From positions 1 to 35,005 of the forward strand of contig JAQIDF010000097.1 in the NCBI GenBank assembly GCA_027858145.1: a stretch of DNA of 35,005 nt, written 5' to 3'. Below the pieces are notes generated by a model. That model did not search any database. It was given only the letters and a program-made list of their open reading frames with translations, and had not been told where the DNA came from. The DNA comes from Prolixibacteraceae bacterium. GTDB lineage: Bacteria; Bacteroidota; Bacteroidia; Bacteroidales; Prolixibacteraceae. The position numbers were made by a program, and so were the translations under genes. Below are positions 16,887 through 26,738 of this stretch, one piece after another (position 1 is the first letter of the stretch; every line of letters starts with the position of its first letter).

Positions 16887-18344
16887 ATGATTAAATTAAA
16901 TGAATTAACGAATGAGCTGACGGTAACAGAGGTAGTTGGAAATGAAGAGGTGGAAATTACAGGCCTTGAATTTGATTCACGCGAAGTGGGCAAGGGGTCG
17001 TTGTTTGTTGCCGTGAAAGGAACCAATACCGATGGGCATCAATATATCAACAAGGCTGTTGATGCGGGCGCCGTGGCTGTTTTGTGTGAAATTATTCCTG
17101 ACGGGAAGGCCGAAGGCATAACGTATATAAAAACCAAAGACACTGCAATAGCATTGGGCCGGATAGCTTCAGCTTTTTATGGTTATCCGTCACAAAAAAT
17201 GAAACTTGTGGGTGTAACGGGTACCAACGGGAAAACAACCATTGCATCGCTTCTGCATCAAATGACCCTGAATATGGGGCACAAAGCCGGGCTTATTTCT
17301 ACCATAACTTACAAAGTGGGCGAAAACGAATATCCATCGTCGCATACCACTCCCGACCCATTAACCCTTAACCGGTTAATGAAGGAGATGGCTGATAGCG
17401 GCTGTGCGTATTGCTTTATGGAAGTGAGCTCTCACGCTATCCACCAAAAACGGATCGCGGGGCTTGATTTCGACGGCGCTGTTTTTACAAATATATCACA
17501 CGATCATCTTGATTATCATAAAACATTTGACGCTTACATAAAAGCCAAAAAGTATTTTTTCGATGAGTTGAAACCTCAAGCGTTTGCCTTGTCCAATATT
17601 GATGATAAAAACGGTTTGGTAATGCTTCAGAATACAAAAGCATGCAAGGAAACGTATTCTTTACGGAGTATGGCAACCTATAAAAATAAAATACTTGAAT
17701 CGTACTTCGATGGTACCCTTATGGCTATCGATGGTAAAGAGGTATGGACACATTTCGTTGGAAAATTTAATGCCTATAACTTACTTGCTGTGTACGGTGC
17801 AGCTTTATTGCTAGGGTTTGAACAAACCGAAGTATTGGTTGAAATAAGCAAACTGAAACCGGTAGCCGGGCGTTTTGAGGTGGTTCGCTCAACTGATGAA
17901 AAATTTGCAATAGTTGACTATGCACATACGCCCGATGCGCTTGATAATGTACTTTCAACAATTGCCGGTGTCAGAACCCGTAACGAAAATCTTATTTGTA
18001 TAGTTGGAGCCGGTGGTGACCGTGATAAAACAAAACGGCCCAAAATGGCGGCTCTGGCATGTAAATATGGCGATAAGATTATACTTACATCAGATAATCC
18101 GCGAAGCGAAAAGCCCGAAGATATTATTGAAGATATGAAAGCCGGGGTAGATGCTTTGAGCAATAAAAATACACTTGTAATTGTTGACCGCCGTGAGGCA
18201 ATTAAAACAGCTGTAATGTTGGCCCTGCCGGGGGATATTATTTTAATAGCCGGCAAAGGGCACGAGACATACCAGGAGGTCAATGGTGTAAGGCATCATT
18301 TCGACGATAAAGAAGAAGTGCAAAAAGCAATGGGAATCATTTAA
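16887..18344 (+). CDS. murE: UDP-MurNAc-tripeptide synthetase MurE
   Basis: MurE adds the third amino acid to UDP-MurNAc-L-Ala-D-Glu in the cytoplasm. The 485 residues show the N-terminal substrate domain (SREVGKGSLFVAVKG, about 31-45), the ATP loop GVTGTNGKTT at 109-118 and the ligase C-terminal domain. D403-N-P-R406 followed by SE is the DNPR signature linked to meso-diaminopimelate rather than lysine, so the wall is predicted to be of the DAP type. The start at 16887 follows ftsI after 36 bases. Confidence 0.96.
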   Translation: MIKLNELTNELTVTEVVGNEEVEITGLEFDSREVGKGSLFVAVKGTNTDGHQYINKAVDAGAVAVLCEIIPDGKAEGITYIKTKDTAIALGRIASAFYGYPSQKMKLVGVTGTNGKTTIASLLHQMTLNMGHKAGLISTITYKVGENEYPSSHTTPDPLTLNRLMKEMADSGCAYCFMEVSSHAIHQKRIAGLDFDGAVFTNISHDHLDYHKTFDAYIKAKKYFFDELKPQAFALSNIDDKNGLVMLQNTKACKETYSLRSMATYKNKILESYFDGTLMAIDGKEVWTHFVGKFNAYNLLAVYGAALLLGFEQTEVLVEISKLKPVAGRFEVVRSTDEKFAIVDYAHTPDALDNVLSTIAGVRTRNENLICIVGAGGDRDKTKRPKMAALACKYGDKIILTSDNPRSEKPEDIIEDMKAGVDALSNKNTLVIVDRREAIKTAVMLALPGDIILIAGKGHETYQEVNGVRHHFDDKEEVQKAMGII

Positions 18345-18356
18345 TAAGCAAAAGCC

Positions 18357-19610
18357 ATGTTGTATCATTTATATGAATTAATAGAACATTTGGATATACC
18401 GGGACTGGGAATTATGCAGTATATTTCTTTCCGGGCTGCCGCGTCAATCATTACTTCGCTTATCATTACACTGGTTTTCGGTAAAAAAATTATTCGTTTG
18501 CTTCAGCGCATGCAAATTGGTGAAGAAGTACGCGATTTAGGACTCGAAGGCCAATTGCAGAAAAAGGGTACTCCAACAATGGGGGGGCTCATAATTCTTG
18601 CTTCAATTCTTATTCCCACATTGCTGTTTGCGCGTCTCGATAATATTTACATCTGGCTAATGATAATTACTACCGTATGGCTCGGAGTTATTGGTTTTAT
18701 AGATGATTATATAAAAGTGTTTAAAAAAGATAAAGAGGGGCTTGCCGGCAAATTTAAAATTCTGGGGCAGGTATCACTGGCGTTAATTGTAGGTGCTACA
18801 CTCTTCTTTAACGACGATGTTGTTGTACGTGAAAAGGTAAAAGATGCCGATGGTAAATATATAACCGAAGTCGTGGTTGACAACCTAACCGGACAGCGAG
18901 AGGTGCATTATAAAACCGAAGATGTAAAGTCGACACGCACAACAATCCCGTTTGTGAAAAACCAGGAATTTGATTATCGTTTTTTCGTAAGTTTTCTGCC
19001 TGACAGTTGGGAGGATGTTGCGGTCTGGATTTTTTATATACTGATAATTACATTTATTATCACTGCCGTGTCTAATGCTACCAATCTTACCGATGGTCTC
19101 GATGGCCTGGCGGCCGGTACTACCTCGATAAGCGGCCTTACTCTTGGTATTTTGGCTTATGTGAGCGGTCACGTTATTCTTTCCGATTATCTGAATATTA
19201 TGTATATCCCAAATATTGGTGAACTTACCGTGTTTGTGGCGGCATTTATTGGAGCAACAGTTGGTTTTCTTTGGTTTAATGCGTTTCCGGCACAAGTATT
19301 TATGGGCGATACCGGAAGTCTTGCGCTGGGCGGTATTCTTGCGGTATTTGCCATCATTATCCGTAAAGAAATAATGTTGCCAATTTTCTGCGGTGTACTG
19401 GTGGCCGAAAACCTGTCGGTGGTGTTGCAGGTGAGTTATTTCAAACACACTAAGCGAAAGTATGGTGTTGGGAAAAGAATTTTTTTGATGTCGCCATTGC
19501 ATCATCATTATCAGAAAAAAGGATTCCACGAATCAAAAATAGTAACCCGGTTTTGGATTATCGCCATTTTATTGGCTGTAATTAGTATTGTAACATTAAA
19601 AGTACGATAA
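18357..19610 (+). CDS. mraY: phospho-MurNAc-pentapeptide transferase MraY
   Basis: MraY moves phospho-MurNAc-pentapeptide onto undecaprenyl phosphate, making lipid I at the inner membrane. The 417 residues hold about ten membrane segments. LGVIGFIDDYIKV near 110-122 has the Asp pair, NLTDGLDGLAAG near 240-251 is the second motif and MSPLHHHYQKKG near 380 the third. It is about 55 residues longer than E. coli MraY because of a soluble insert at about 145-205 (after FFNDDVVVREKV). That insert is common in Bacteroidota. It begins 12 bases after murE. Confidence 0.97.
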   Translation: MLYHLYELIEHLDIPGLGIMQYISFRAAASIITSLIITLVFGKKIIRLLQRMQIGEEVRDLGLEGQLQKKGTPTMGGLIILASILIPTLLFARLDNIYIWLMIITTVWLGVIGFIDDYIKVFKKDKEGLAGKFKILGQVSLALIVGATLFFNDDVVVREKVKDADGKYITEVVVDNLTGQREVHYKTEDVKSTRTTIPFVKNQEFDYRFFVSFLPDSWEDVAVWIFYILIITFIITAVSNATNLTDGLDGLAAGTTSISGLTLGILAYVSGHVILSDYLNIMYIPNIGELTVFVAAFIGATVGFLWFNAFPAQVFMGDTGSLALGGILAVFAIIIRKEIMLPIFCGVLVAENLSVVLQVSYFKHTKRKYGVGKRIFLMSPLHHHYQKKGFHESKIVTRFWIIAILLAVISIVTLKVR

Positions 19611-19615
19611 AAAGA

Positions 19616-20956
19616 ATGAGCGAACGATTGGTCATATTAGGTGCAGGTGAAAGCGGTGTTGGTGCTGCCATACTCGGTAAAGCAAAAGGCTTCGATGTCT
19701 TTGTGTCTGATATGGGAACCCTGAAAGACAGATACCGCGATGAGCTTAATGGTGCAGATATTTCCTTTGAAGAAGGCCGTCACTCAAAAGAGCTTATACT
19801 GAATGCATCGCTTGTGGTTAAAAGCCCGGGCATTCCCGATAACGTGTTCCTCGTTCGTGAATTGAAAAATAAAAGCATACCGGTAATATCGGAAATAGAA
19901 TTTGCCGGGCAATATACATCGGCAAAGTTAATTTGCGTAACAGGTAGTAATGGTAAAACAACCACGGCTACCATGATTTATGAGATGCTGAAACTTGGTG
20001 GGCTTAATGTTGGGCTTGGCGGCAATATCGGAGAAAGTTTTGCACGTCAGGTGGCCACTAAGAACTATTCGCATTACGTTCTTGAGCTAAGTAGCTTTCA
20101 ACTCGACGGGATGTTCGAATTTAAAGCGGATGTGGCTGTTTTGATGAATATTACACCTGACCATCTCGATCGTTACAATGATAATATGCAGGAATACATC
20201 AATTCGAAGTTCAGGATTATTCAAAATCAAACTGCCGATGATGTGTTTATATTTTTTGCCGATGACGAACTGATAGCACAAGAATTGAAAATGCGTGAAG
20301 CAACACAAATGCTGGCGCCATTTTCTTTCAACCCGGTTTTAACACAAAATGGAGCCTGGGTGGATAACGATAAAATGAAAGTAAAGTACAATAAAAATAA
20401 ATTTGAAATGACGATTTACGATTTAGCCCTTCAAGGCAAGCATAACCTTTCCAATTCTATGGCAGCAGCTATTGTTGGAAAAGTAGCGGATATCCGGAAT
20501 GAGTTCATACGCGAATGCCTCACAGGGTTTGCTGGTGTAGAACATCGTCTTGAGAAATACATTTCGGTGCATGGCATCGAATTTATCAACGATTCAAAAG
20601 CTACTAATATTAACTCTGCGTGGTATGCACTTGAGTCGATGGACAAACCTACAGTATGGATTGTAGGGGGTGTTGATAAAGGAAACGATTACAGCGAACT
20701 GACCGATCTGGTTAAGGATAAAGTAAGGGCAATAATCTGCCTGGGCAAGGACAATACGAAAATTGTAAATGCATTTTCAGGTGTGGTGCCTGATATTGTT
20801 GAAACGAATAGTATGGAACATGCTGTAAAATCAGCCTATTTTCTGGCCGAAAAAGGTGATGTTGTTTTGTTGTCGCCGGCATGTGCAAGTTTCGATTTGT
20901 TCAGCAATTATGAAGAACGTGGTAAAATGTTTAAAGAAGAAGTTAGGAATTTATAA
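19616..20956 (+). CDS. murD: UDP-MurNAc-L-alanine:D-glutamate ligase MurD
   Basis: MurD adds D-glutamate to UDP-MurNAc-L-Ala. The 446 residues show a Rossmann-like N-terminus (VILGAGESGVGAAILGK), the ATP loop around G110-S-N-G-K114-T, ELSSFQLDGM, and NDSKATNINSAWYAL. The C-terminal LLSPACASFDLFSNYEERGKMF is the usual MurD end. It starts 5 bases after mraY and is followed by ftsW after 3 bases, so it is translated within one long transcript. Confidence 0.97.
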   Translation: MSERLVILGAGESGVGAAILGKAKGFDVFVSDMGTLKDRYRDELNGADISFEEGRHSKELILNASLVVKSPGIPDNVFLVRELKNKSIPVISEIEFAGQYTSAKLICVTGSNGKTTTATMIYEMLKLGGLNVGLGGNIGESFARQVATKNYSHYVLELSSFQLDGMFEFKADVAVLMNITPDHLDRYNDNMQEYINSKFRIIQNQTADDVFIFFADDELIAQELKMREATQMLAPFSFNPVLTQNGAWVDNDKMKVKYNKNKFEMTIYDLALQGKHNLSNSMAAAIVGKVADIRNEFIRECLTGFAGVEHRLEKYISVHGIEFINDSKATNINSAWYALESMDKPTVWIVGGVDKGNDYSELTDLVKDKVRAIICLGKDNTKIVNAFSGVVPDIVETNSMEHAVKSAYFLAEKGDVVLLSPACASFDLFSNYEERGKMFKEEVRNL

Positions 20957-20959
20957 CAT

Positions 20960-22171
20960 ATGAATAAGATATTTGGCATATTAAAAGGCGACCGTGTTAT
21001 CTGGTTTGTGCTGGTGCTACTGTCAATGTTTTCGTTGCTTGTAGTTTACAGTTCAACGGGTTCGTTGGCATACCGGCAAATGGAGGGAAATACCTTTTTC
21101 TACTTGTTTAAGCAGTTTGGTATGACACTGATCGGGTTTTTTGTTATCGCGCTTGTTGTTAATGTAATCCCGGTAAAGTTTATGTCGATATTTTCACCAC
21201 TGATGCTTATTGTGTCGCTCGTGTTTATTTTTATAGCACTTGTGTTGAATGTAGGAACGGAGGCAACAGGGCGTACATTTAGCCTGGGACCCATATCGTT
21301 CCAGCCTGCCGAACTTGCCAAAATATCGCTGGTGTTGTTTGTTTCGCGAATGCTGGCTAACAATCAGGATCAGGAAAAAAAACCATCGCGCCGGACTTTT
21401 TACTGGGTGTTAGGGGTAAGTGGTGTTACTTGCCTGGCAATTTCAATGGCGAACTTTTCAACGGCAGCTATTTTATTTGTTACCATTATGATTGTGATGT
21501 TTGTAGGCCGGGTGCCCATGAAGTATCTTCTCGCTACAATTGGCGCAGGTATAGCAGTAGTGGCGCTGTTTTATGTATTGGCATCGCATGTCGACCTTGG
21601 CCGTATCGATACTGTAAGGGGACGAATAGACCGTTTTTTTTATGGCGACCCGAATTCTGAAATAGGAATGACTCAGGCCGATTATGCCGAGATGGCTATA
21701 TATAATGGGGGGCGCTTTGGAACAGGCCCGGGTGGCAGCGAGGTTCGAAACCACATGGCAGCGGCATACAACGATTTTATTTTTGCCATCCTGATTGAAG
21801 AATATGGTTGGTTCAGCTTTTTAGTTGTGTTGGGTTATGTGATAATTGCAGCACGTTCGGGGGTAATTATCAATCAGAGCAAGCGAACCTTTCCGGCGTT
21901 TATGGTTGCCGGCCTGTCTTCGATGTTGCTATTGCAGGCTATGACCAACATGGGGGTTGCAGTAGGGTTGCTTCCTGTAACCGGACAAACACTACCGTGG
22001 GTCAGCATGGGAGGAACATCAACGATTTTTACCGCTGTGGCTTTTGGGTGCATCCTAAGAGCAAGCTATCAGAATAAAATTGAAAAAACAAACAATAAAC
22101 CACTTGTTGACCCGGCCGATGAAGTGCCTGAAGAGGATCAGGCTTTTGCCGAAGTAGGGGCTATTGATTAA
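20960..22171 (+). CDS. ftsW: FtsW, septal peptidoglycan polymerase
   Basis: FtsW is the SEDS glycosyltransferase that polymerises lipid II at the septum together with the class B PBP (14733-16850). The 403 residues are mostly membrane segments. The block FSLGPISFQPAELAKISLVLF near 109-129 is the SEDS hallmark. MTNMGVAVGLLPVTGQTLPWVSMGG in the last third is typical of FtsW. Being in the division cluster rather than next to mreC supports FtsW over RodA. The C-terminus is an acidic cytoplasmic tail. Confidence 0.95.
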   Translation: MNKIFGILKGDRVIWFVLVLLSMFSLLVVYSSTGSLAYRQMEGNTFFYLFKQFGMTLIGFFVIALVVNVIPVKFMSIFSPLMLIVSLVFIFIALVLNVGTEATGRTFSLGPISFQPAELAKISLVLFVSRMLANNQDQEKKPSRRTFYWVLGVSGVTCLAISMANFSTAAILFVTIMIVMFVGRVPMKYLLATIGAGIAVVALFYVLASHVDLGRIDTVRGRIDRFFYGDPNSEIGMTQADYAEMAIYNGGRFGTGPGGSEVRNHMAAAYNDFIFAILIEEYGWFSFLVVLGYVIIAARSGVIINQSKRTFPAFMVAGLSSMLLLQAMTNMGVAVGLLPVTGQTLPWVSMGGTSTIFTAVAFGCILRASYQNKIEKTNNKPLVDPADEVPEEDQAFAEVGAID

Positions 22172-22182
22172 AAGGAGTTGGT

Positions 22183-23292
22183 ATGGAGCAGAAATTAAAA
22201 ATAATAATAAGCGGCGGAGGTACCGGGGGGCATATTTTCCCGGCATTGTCGATTGCAAGTGCCATAAAAGAACTGGCACCCGATACCGAATTCTTGTTTG
22301 TGGGCGCCGAAGGTCGTATGGAGATGGAACGTGTGCCGGCAGCCGGGTACGATATTGTAGGACTTCCTGTAATGGGGTTTCCGCGTAAACCCGGGAGCAA
22401 GATGCTTACTTTTTTTCTCAAGTTACGGCAAAGCTTGAAAAAAGCACATGCAGTTCTGCGCGATTTTCAGCCCGATGTAGTAGTAGGTGTAGGTGGTTAT
22501 GCCAGCGGACCCGTTTTGCGGGCAGCGGCTAAAACAAAAATACCGACACTCATTCAGGAGCAGAATTCTTACGCGGGAATTACGAATCGCTTGCTGGCGA
22601 AAAAAGCCAGAAAAATATGTGTGGCTTACGATAATATGGATAAATATTTCCCGGCAGCCAAAATTGTTTTTACGGGTAACCCGGTCCGCAAAGAATTGCT
22701 CGAAGGGTTATCAAAGGTTGATGAGGCCCGCACTTTTTATAAGCTTGACCCGCATAAAAAAGTCTTGCTGGTAGTTGGTGGCAGTCTGGGGGCACGTACC
22801 ATCAACCAAAGCATGATGCACGGTTTGGAACAATTGAAAAATAGTAATATCGAAGTAATATGGCAAACAGGTAAGTTTTATTACGATTCGATTACAAAAG
22901 AGCTCGAAGGGAAAGAACTGCCCAACATTCATGTGCACCAGTTTTTATCGCGTATGGATCTCGCTTATTCTGTGGCCGATATGGTTATTTCGAGAGCAGG
23001 GGCCGGTACAATTTCCGAATTGTGCTTAATGAAAAAGCCTTCTTTTCTGGTGCCTTCACCCAATGTGGCCGAAGATCATCAAACCAAAAATGCACTGGCT
23101 TTAGCCGATAGAAATGCGGCAATAATGGTAACCGATAGTCAGGCTGTGGGGAAATTAGTACCCGAAGCTGTTGAGGCAATCCAAAAAGATGATTTACTGA
23201 TAGAATTATCACAAAATATTGAAAAAATGGCAAAGCCCGATGCGGCTGCCGATATTGCAAGAATGGTTATTGAATTAGCAAAACAAAAATGA
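22183..23292 (+). CDS. murG: lipid II synthase MurG
   Basis: MurG adds GlcNAc from UDP-GlcNAc to lipid I at the inner membrane face. The 369 residues are a GT-B glycosyltransferase: GGGTGGH at 11-17, VVGVGGYASGPVLRAA near 100-115, EQNSYAGITNRLLAK, GGSLGARTIN, and SRAGAGTISELC for the donor site. The start is 11 bases after ftsW. Its stop overlaps the murC start by four bases (ATGA), a sign of translational coupling. Confidence 0.97.
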   Translation: MEQKLKIIISGGGTGGHIFPALSIASAIKELAPDTEFLFVGAEGRMEMERVPAAGYDIVGLPVMGFPRKPGSKMLTFFLKLRQSLKKAHAVLRDFQPDVVVGVGGYASGPVLRAAAKTKIPTLIQEQNSYAGITNRLLAKKARKICVAYDNMDKYFPAAKIVFTGNPVRKELLEGLSKVDEARTFYKLDPHKKVLLVVGGSLGARTINQSMMHGLEQLKNSNIEVIWQTGKFYYDSITKELEGKELPNIHVHQFLSRMDLAYSVADMVISRAGAGTISELCLMKKPSFLVPSPNVAEDHQTKNALALADRNAAIMVTDSQAVGKLVPEAVEAIQKDDLLIELSQNIEKMAKPDAAADIARMVIELAKQK

Positions 23293-24680
23293 TTGATTTT
23301 AACAACATATCGAACCTGTATTTTTTGGGCATTGGTGGCATAGGCATGAGCGCTTTGGCCCGATTTGCCAAAGCTCAGGGCAAAAATGTGGCCGGGTATG
23401 ATTTAACCCCGAGCCAGCTGACCAAAAAGCTTGAAGAAGAAGGTATTGCAATTCATTACTCCGATGATATCAATCAATTACCCAATACATATCAATCAGT
23501 CAATTCGCTGGTAGTCCGTACTCCGGCTGTCCCCGAATCACTTAACGAGTTTAAGTGGCTCTCCGACAGGGGTTACCATATTGTAAAACGGAGTGAATTA
23601 CTGGGATTTCTGACTACCGGCCACTATTGTGTGGCGGTAGCCGGAACTCACGGTAAAACATCGGTATCGACTATGATTGCTCATTTGTTGCATGAATCGG
23701 GTGTTGATGTAGGAGCTTTCCTTGGTGGAATTTCTCGTAATTTCGATTCCAACCTGGTATTGCCCCGGTCGCGAAACAGCATTATTGTAACTGAGGCCGA
23801 TGAGTATGACCGTTCATTTTTACAACTTAATCCGTCGTTATCGGTAGTTACATCGGTCGACCCCGACCACCTCGATGTTTATGGCGATTACAGCGCGGTG
23901 AAAGCCGCATTTGCCGAATTTGTGATGAAAACATGGAAAAACGGAAAGGTGCTGTTTCACAAAAAGGTGAATATTATGCACTACTTTTCGCATGATATTG
24001 ATGCTTGTTTTTATTCAATTGATGAAAAGGCCGATTATTGTATCAATAATCTAAAGATTGACAATGGTTCTTATGTTTTCGATTTGCTCACACCTTACAT
24101 GATTATTCATGATGTAAGAATGAACTACCCCGGAAGGGTAAATCTAGAGAACATGGTAGGTGCTGCCGCCGCAGCAATTATGGCCGGAGCCGACCCCATG
24201 GAGGTGCGTAAGGCTGTGGCTACGTTCAAAGGTGTTACACGACGGTTTGATGTGCGGGTTATATGCGGGGATGTTGTTTACATCGATGATTATGCACACC
24301 ATCCAGGCGAATTGAAAGCTACCATAGAATCGGTTCAGGAATTGTACCCTGATAAAAAAGTACTGGGTGTATTTCAGCCACATTTATACAGCCGCACAAA
24401 CGATTTTGCTGATGGATTCGCTGAAAGCCTCGATTTGCTTGATGAAGCTATTGTGCTCGATATTTATCCGGCACGCGAAGCGCCTATCGATGGGGTTAAT
24501 GCTGAAATGATTCTTGATAAAATGAATTTGAAAAAGAAGCGTACTGCCTCTTTAGATAATATTGTCGGTGTACTGAAAGAAAAAGAATTTGATGTGCTCC
24601 TGACCATGGGAGCCGGAAACATCGACCGCGTTGTTGGTGATGTTGAAAATATGTTGAATGCTAAATACAGAAAGCAATGA
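23289..24680 (+). CDS. murC: UDP-MurNAc:L-alanine ligase MurC
   Basis: MurC adds L-alanine to UDP-MurNAc, the first of the Mur ligase steps. The 463 residues carry GIGGIGMSALARFAK near 14-28, the ATP loop G119-T-H-G-K123-T, TEADEYDRSFL and DDYAHHPGELKATI. The overlap with murG (ATGA) and with ftsQ (ATGA) suggests coupled translation. No ddl lies between murC and ftsQ, unlike the E. coli cluster. Confidence 0.97.
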   Translation: MIDFNNISNLYFLGIGGIGMSALARFAKAQGKNVAGYDLTPSQLTKKLEEEGIAIHYSDDINQLPNTYQSVNSLVVRTPAVPESLNEFKWLSDRGYHIVKRSELLGFLTTGHYCVAVAGTHGKTSVSTMIAHLLHESGVDVGAFLGGISRNFDSNLVLPRSRNSIIVTEADEYDRSFLQLNPSLSVVTSVDPDHLDVYGDYSAVKAAFAEFVMKTWKNGKVLFHKKVNIMHYFSHDIDACFYSIDEKADYCINNLKIDNGSYVFDLLTPYMIIHDVRMNYPGRVNLENMVGAAAAAIMAGADPMEVRKAVATFKGVTRRFDVRVICGDVVYIDDYAHHPGELKATIESVQELYPDKKVLGVFQPHLYSRTNDFADGFAESLDLLDEAIVLDIYPAREAPIDGVNAEMILDKMNLKKKRTASLDNIVGVLKEKEFDVLLTMGAGNIDRVVGDVENMLNAKYRKQ

Positions 24681-25429
24681 ACCGGGGGATGATATTGAAA
24701 ATATCTGGATTGATTGCAGTGGCCATATTTATTTTTGTGTCACTGGGGTTTGTGTCGTCCGAAAGGGAAAAGATTGCATGTAACAGTTTGCAGGTTGTTT
24801 TTAACGACCCGTATCAGTTTGTTACCAGTAATGCGGTTAAAGAACTTGTGCATGGCAGTGTGAAAGGTTTAAGCGGGTCGTTGATGGATACCATCGATTC
24901 GGAGCTGATTGAGGAAAAAATTGAGGAATTGGCCTGGATAAAAAATGCCGAGGTTTTTAAAGGGTATGGCCAAAGTGACAGCATACGTTTTGTTGGTGGG
25001 CTGAAAATATATTTAGAACAGGAAGTGCCGGTTTTAAGAGTTGTTGATGGTGCCGATGGTTATTACCTGAACAGCTTTGGTAAAAAAATACCGTTTTCGC
25101 TCACACATACCATGAATGTGCCTGTTTTTACAGGAGCAGTAAGTGATAGTCTGGTTCAAAAAGACTTGCTTCGATTTGTTGACGTAATATCACAAGACGC
25201 ATTTTTGTCTTCATTATTTCAGCAGGTTGATGTGCAAAACGATGGCGAACTGGTGCTGGTGCCACGTGTGGGAGACCATCTCATTATGTTCGGGAAGATT
25301 GAAAATATGGAAAAAAAATTCCGTAACCTTCAGGCAGTTTATAAAAAAGGCATGAACAACGGGAAGTGGAATAAATATAAAAGTATAACGTTGAAATATG
25401 AAAACCAGGTTGTTTGTACACTCAAATAG
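24677..25429 (+). CDS. ftsQ: cell division protein FtsQ
   Basis: The 250-residue protein has a short cytoplasmic part, one membrane segment (about 7-26, ISGLIAVAIFIFVSLGFVS) and a periplasmic region with a POTRA-like part (about 35-105) then a beta domain. This fits FtsQ, the scaffold for FtsL/FtsB. Similarity to model FtsQ is low; position between murC and ftsA and topology support the name. It overlaps murC by four bases and ends 23 bases before ftsA. Confidence 0.85.
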   Translation: MNRGMILKISGLIAVAIFIFVSLGFVSSEREKIACNSLQVVFNDPYQFVTSNAVKELVHGSVKGLSGSLMDTIDSELIEEKIEELAWIKNAEVFKGYGQSDSIRFVGGLKIYLEQEVPVLRVVDGADGYYLNSFGKKIPFSLTHTMNVPVFTGAVSDSLVQKDLLRFVDVISQDAFLSSLFQQVDVQNDGELVLVPRVGDHLIMFGKIENMEKKFRNLQAVYKKGMNNGKWNKYKSITLKYENQVVCTLK

Positions 25430-25452
25430 CCCGGGGACTAAATTAATACCCT

Positions 25453-26727
25453 ATGAGTGAACGAAATATTGTTGCAGCAGTTGATATTGGAACCAACACC
25501 GTGATATGCATAGTCGGGAACAAGAACGAAGAATGGAATAAAATTGATATTCTCGGACATTCGATGGTTGCTTCGGCCGGAGTGCGGCGTGGTGTGGTAT
25601 TTAACATCCGCGAGGTAGTAGCTTCGGTGAAAAATGCCGTTGATAAAGCAACGCGTGACCTCGATGTTAAGGTTCGTAAACTATATGTAAATGTTGCCGG
25701 ACAGAAACTACGTACCGTAGAAACCCGTTTGTCAAAAAACTTCGGGGAAAACAAAATAATACAAAGGGAAGATGTTCGTGAGCTTTTTCACAAGGCGAAG
25801 CATACCGAACCTGGTAATAATGAAAAAGTTTATCATGTTATTAACCAATCGTACACGGTTGATGGTGAAACCGGCATTCATAACCCTTGTGGGGCACCGG
25901 GAGCTGAGTTGGTGGCCGAGTACCGGCTGGTAATTGGGCCCAAAAGTTACGAAGAGTTGTTGCGTTCAGGGCTCGAAAAGGCCGGCTTTGAACTGGTACG
26001 GTGCATTGTCAACCCGGTGGCAGCTTCGGAGGCTGTTCTTTCTGCCGATGAAAAAGAGGCCGGGGTGGTTCTGGTTGATTTTGGTGGCGGTACAACATCT
26101 GTTTCGCTTTATTACGACAGTGTTTTGCGTCACCTCGGTATGATTCCTTTTGGAGGAAATGTGGTAACACACGATATTAAAGAAGGGTGCTCGATTGTAT
26201 TGCGCCAGGCTGAATCGCTTAAAGTGCAGTATGGCGCTGCAATGGGTGAGCAGGTGTCTGAAAATATGGTTGTTACAATTCCCGGTATTAACGGCTGGGA
26301 GCCTAAAGAAATATCATTCAAAAGCCTGGCATACATTGTTCAGGCCCGAATGGAAGAAATTGTTGAGAGTGTTTGTTACCAGATAGAAAAAAGTGGTTTT
26401 GTCGACACCCTTGGTGCCGGTATTGTGATTACTGGTGGAGGTGCAAAACTCGACAGTCTTACGAACCTGGTAAAATACAAAAGTGGCATGGATGTGCGTA
26501 TTGGCATCCCTGCAAATGGGATAGTCGATGAAAAAGACATGCCCGTGATGACCCCTCAGTATGCAACTGCATTTGGCTTATTGAAAAAAGCGGTATTCGA
26601 CACTAATGCGAACAACGACGAAGTGATTGTAAAGAAACCAAAACGGAAACTGTTTAAAGTTCAATCCGAGTCGATAATGCAACGTTTATCTTTGTTTTTT
26701 AACGAAGAAGAGGATTCAGAATTATAA
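25453..26727 (+). CDS. ftsA: cell division protein FtsA
   Basis: FtsA is the actin-like membrane tether for the FtsZ ring. The 424 residues begin with AAVDIGTNTVICIVG (phosphate 1 motif) and have the 1C domain near 85-165. GVVLVDFGGGTTSVSLY near 201-217 is the phosphate 2 motif and GIVITGGGAKLDSL near 322-335 the adenosine motif. The C-terminus (SIMQRLSLFFNEEED) after a basic stretch (KKPKRKLFK) can form the amphipathic membrane-targeting helix. It lies 11 bases before ftsZ1. Confidence 0.95.
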   Translation: MSERNIVAAVDIGTNTVICIVGNKNEEWNKIDILGHSMVASAGVRRGVVFNIREVVASVKNAVDKATRDLDVKVRKLYVNVAGQKLRTVETRLSKNFGENKIIQREDVRELFHKAKHTEPGNNEKVYHVINQSYTVDGETGIHNPCGAPGAELVAEYRLVIGPKSYEELLRSGLEKAGFELVRCIVNPVAASEAVLSADEKEAGVVLVDFGGGTTSVSLYYDSVLRHLGMIPFGGNVVTHDIKEGCSIVLRQAESLKVQYGAAMGEQVSENMVVTIPGINGWEPKEISFKSLAYIVQARMEEIVESVCYQIEKSGFVDTLGAGIVITGGGAKLDSLTNLVKYKSGMDVRIGIPANGIVDEKDMPVMTPQYATAFGLLKKAVFDTNANNDEVIVKKPKRKLFKVQSESIMQRLSLFFNEEEDSEL

Positions 26728-26738
26728 AAACGACCGTT

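Noticed and set aside
18885..19529. 214-codon open frame antisense to mraY
   Set aside because: It mirrors a conserved membrane protein gene, lacks domain motifs, and is explained by the codon use of mraY.
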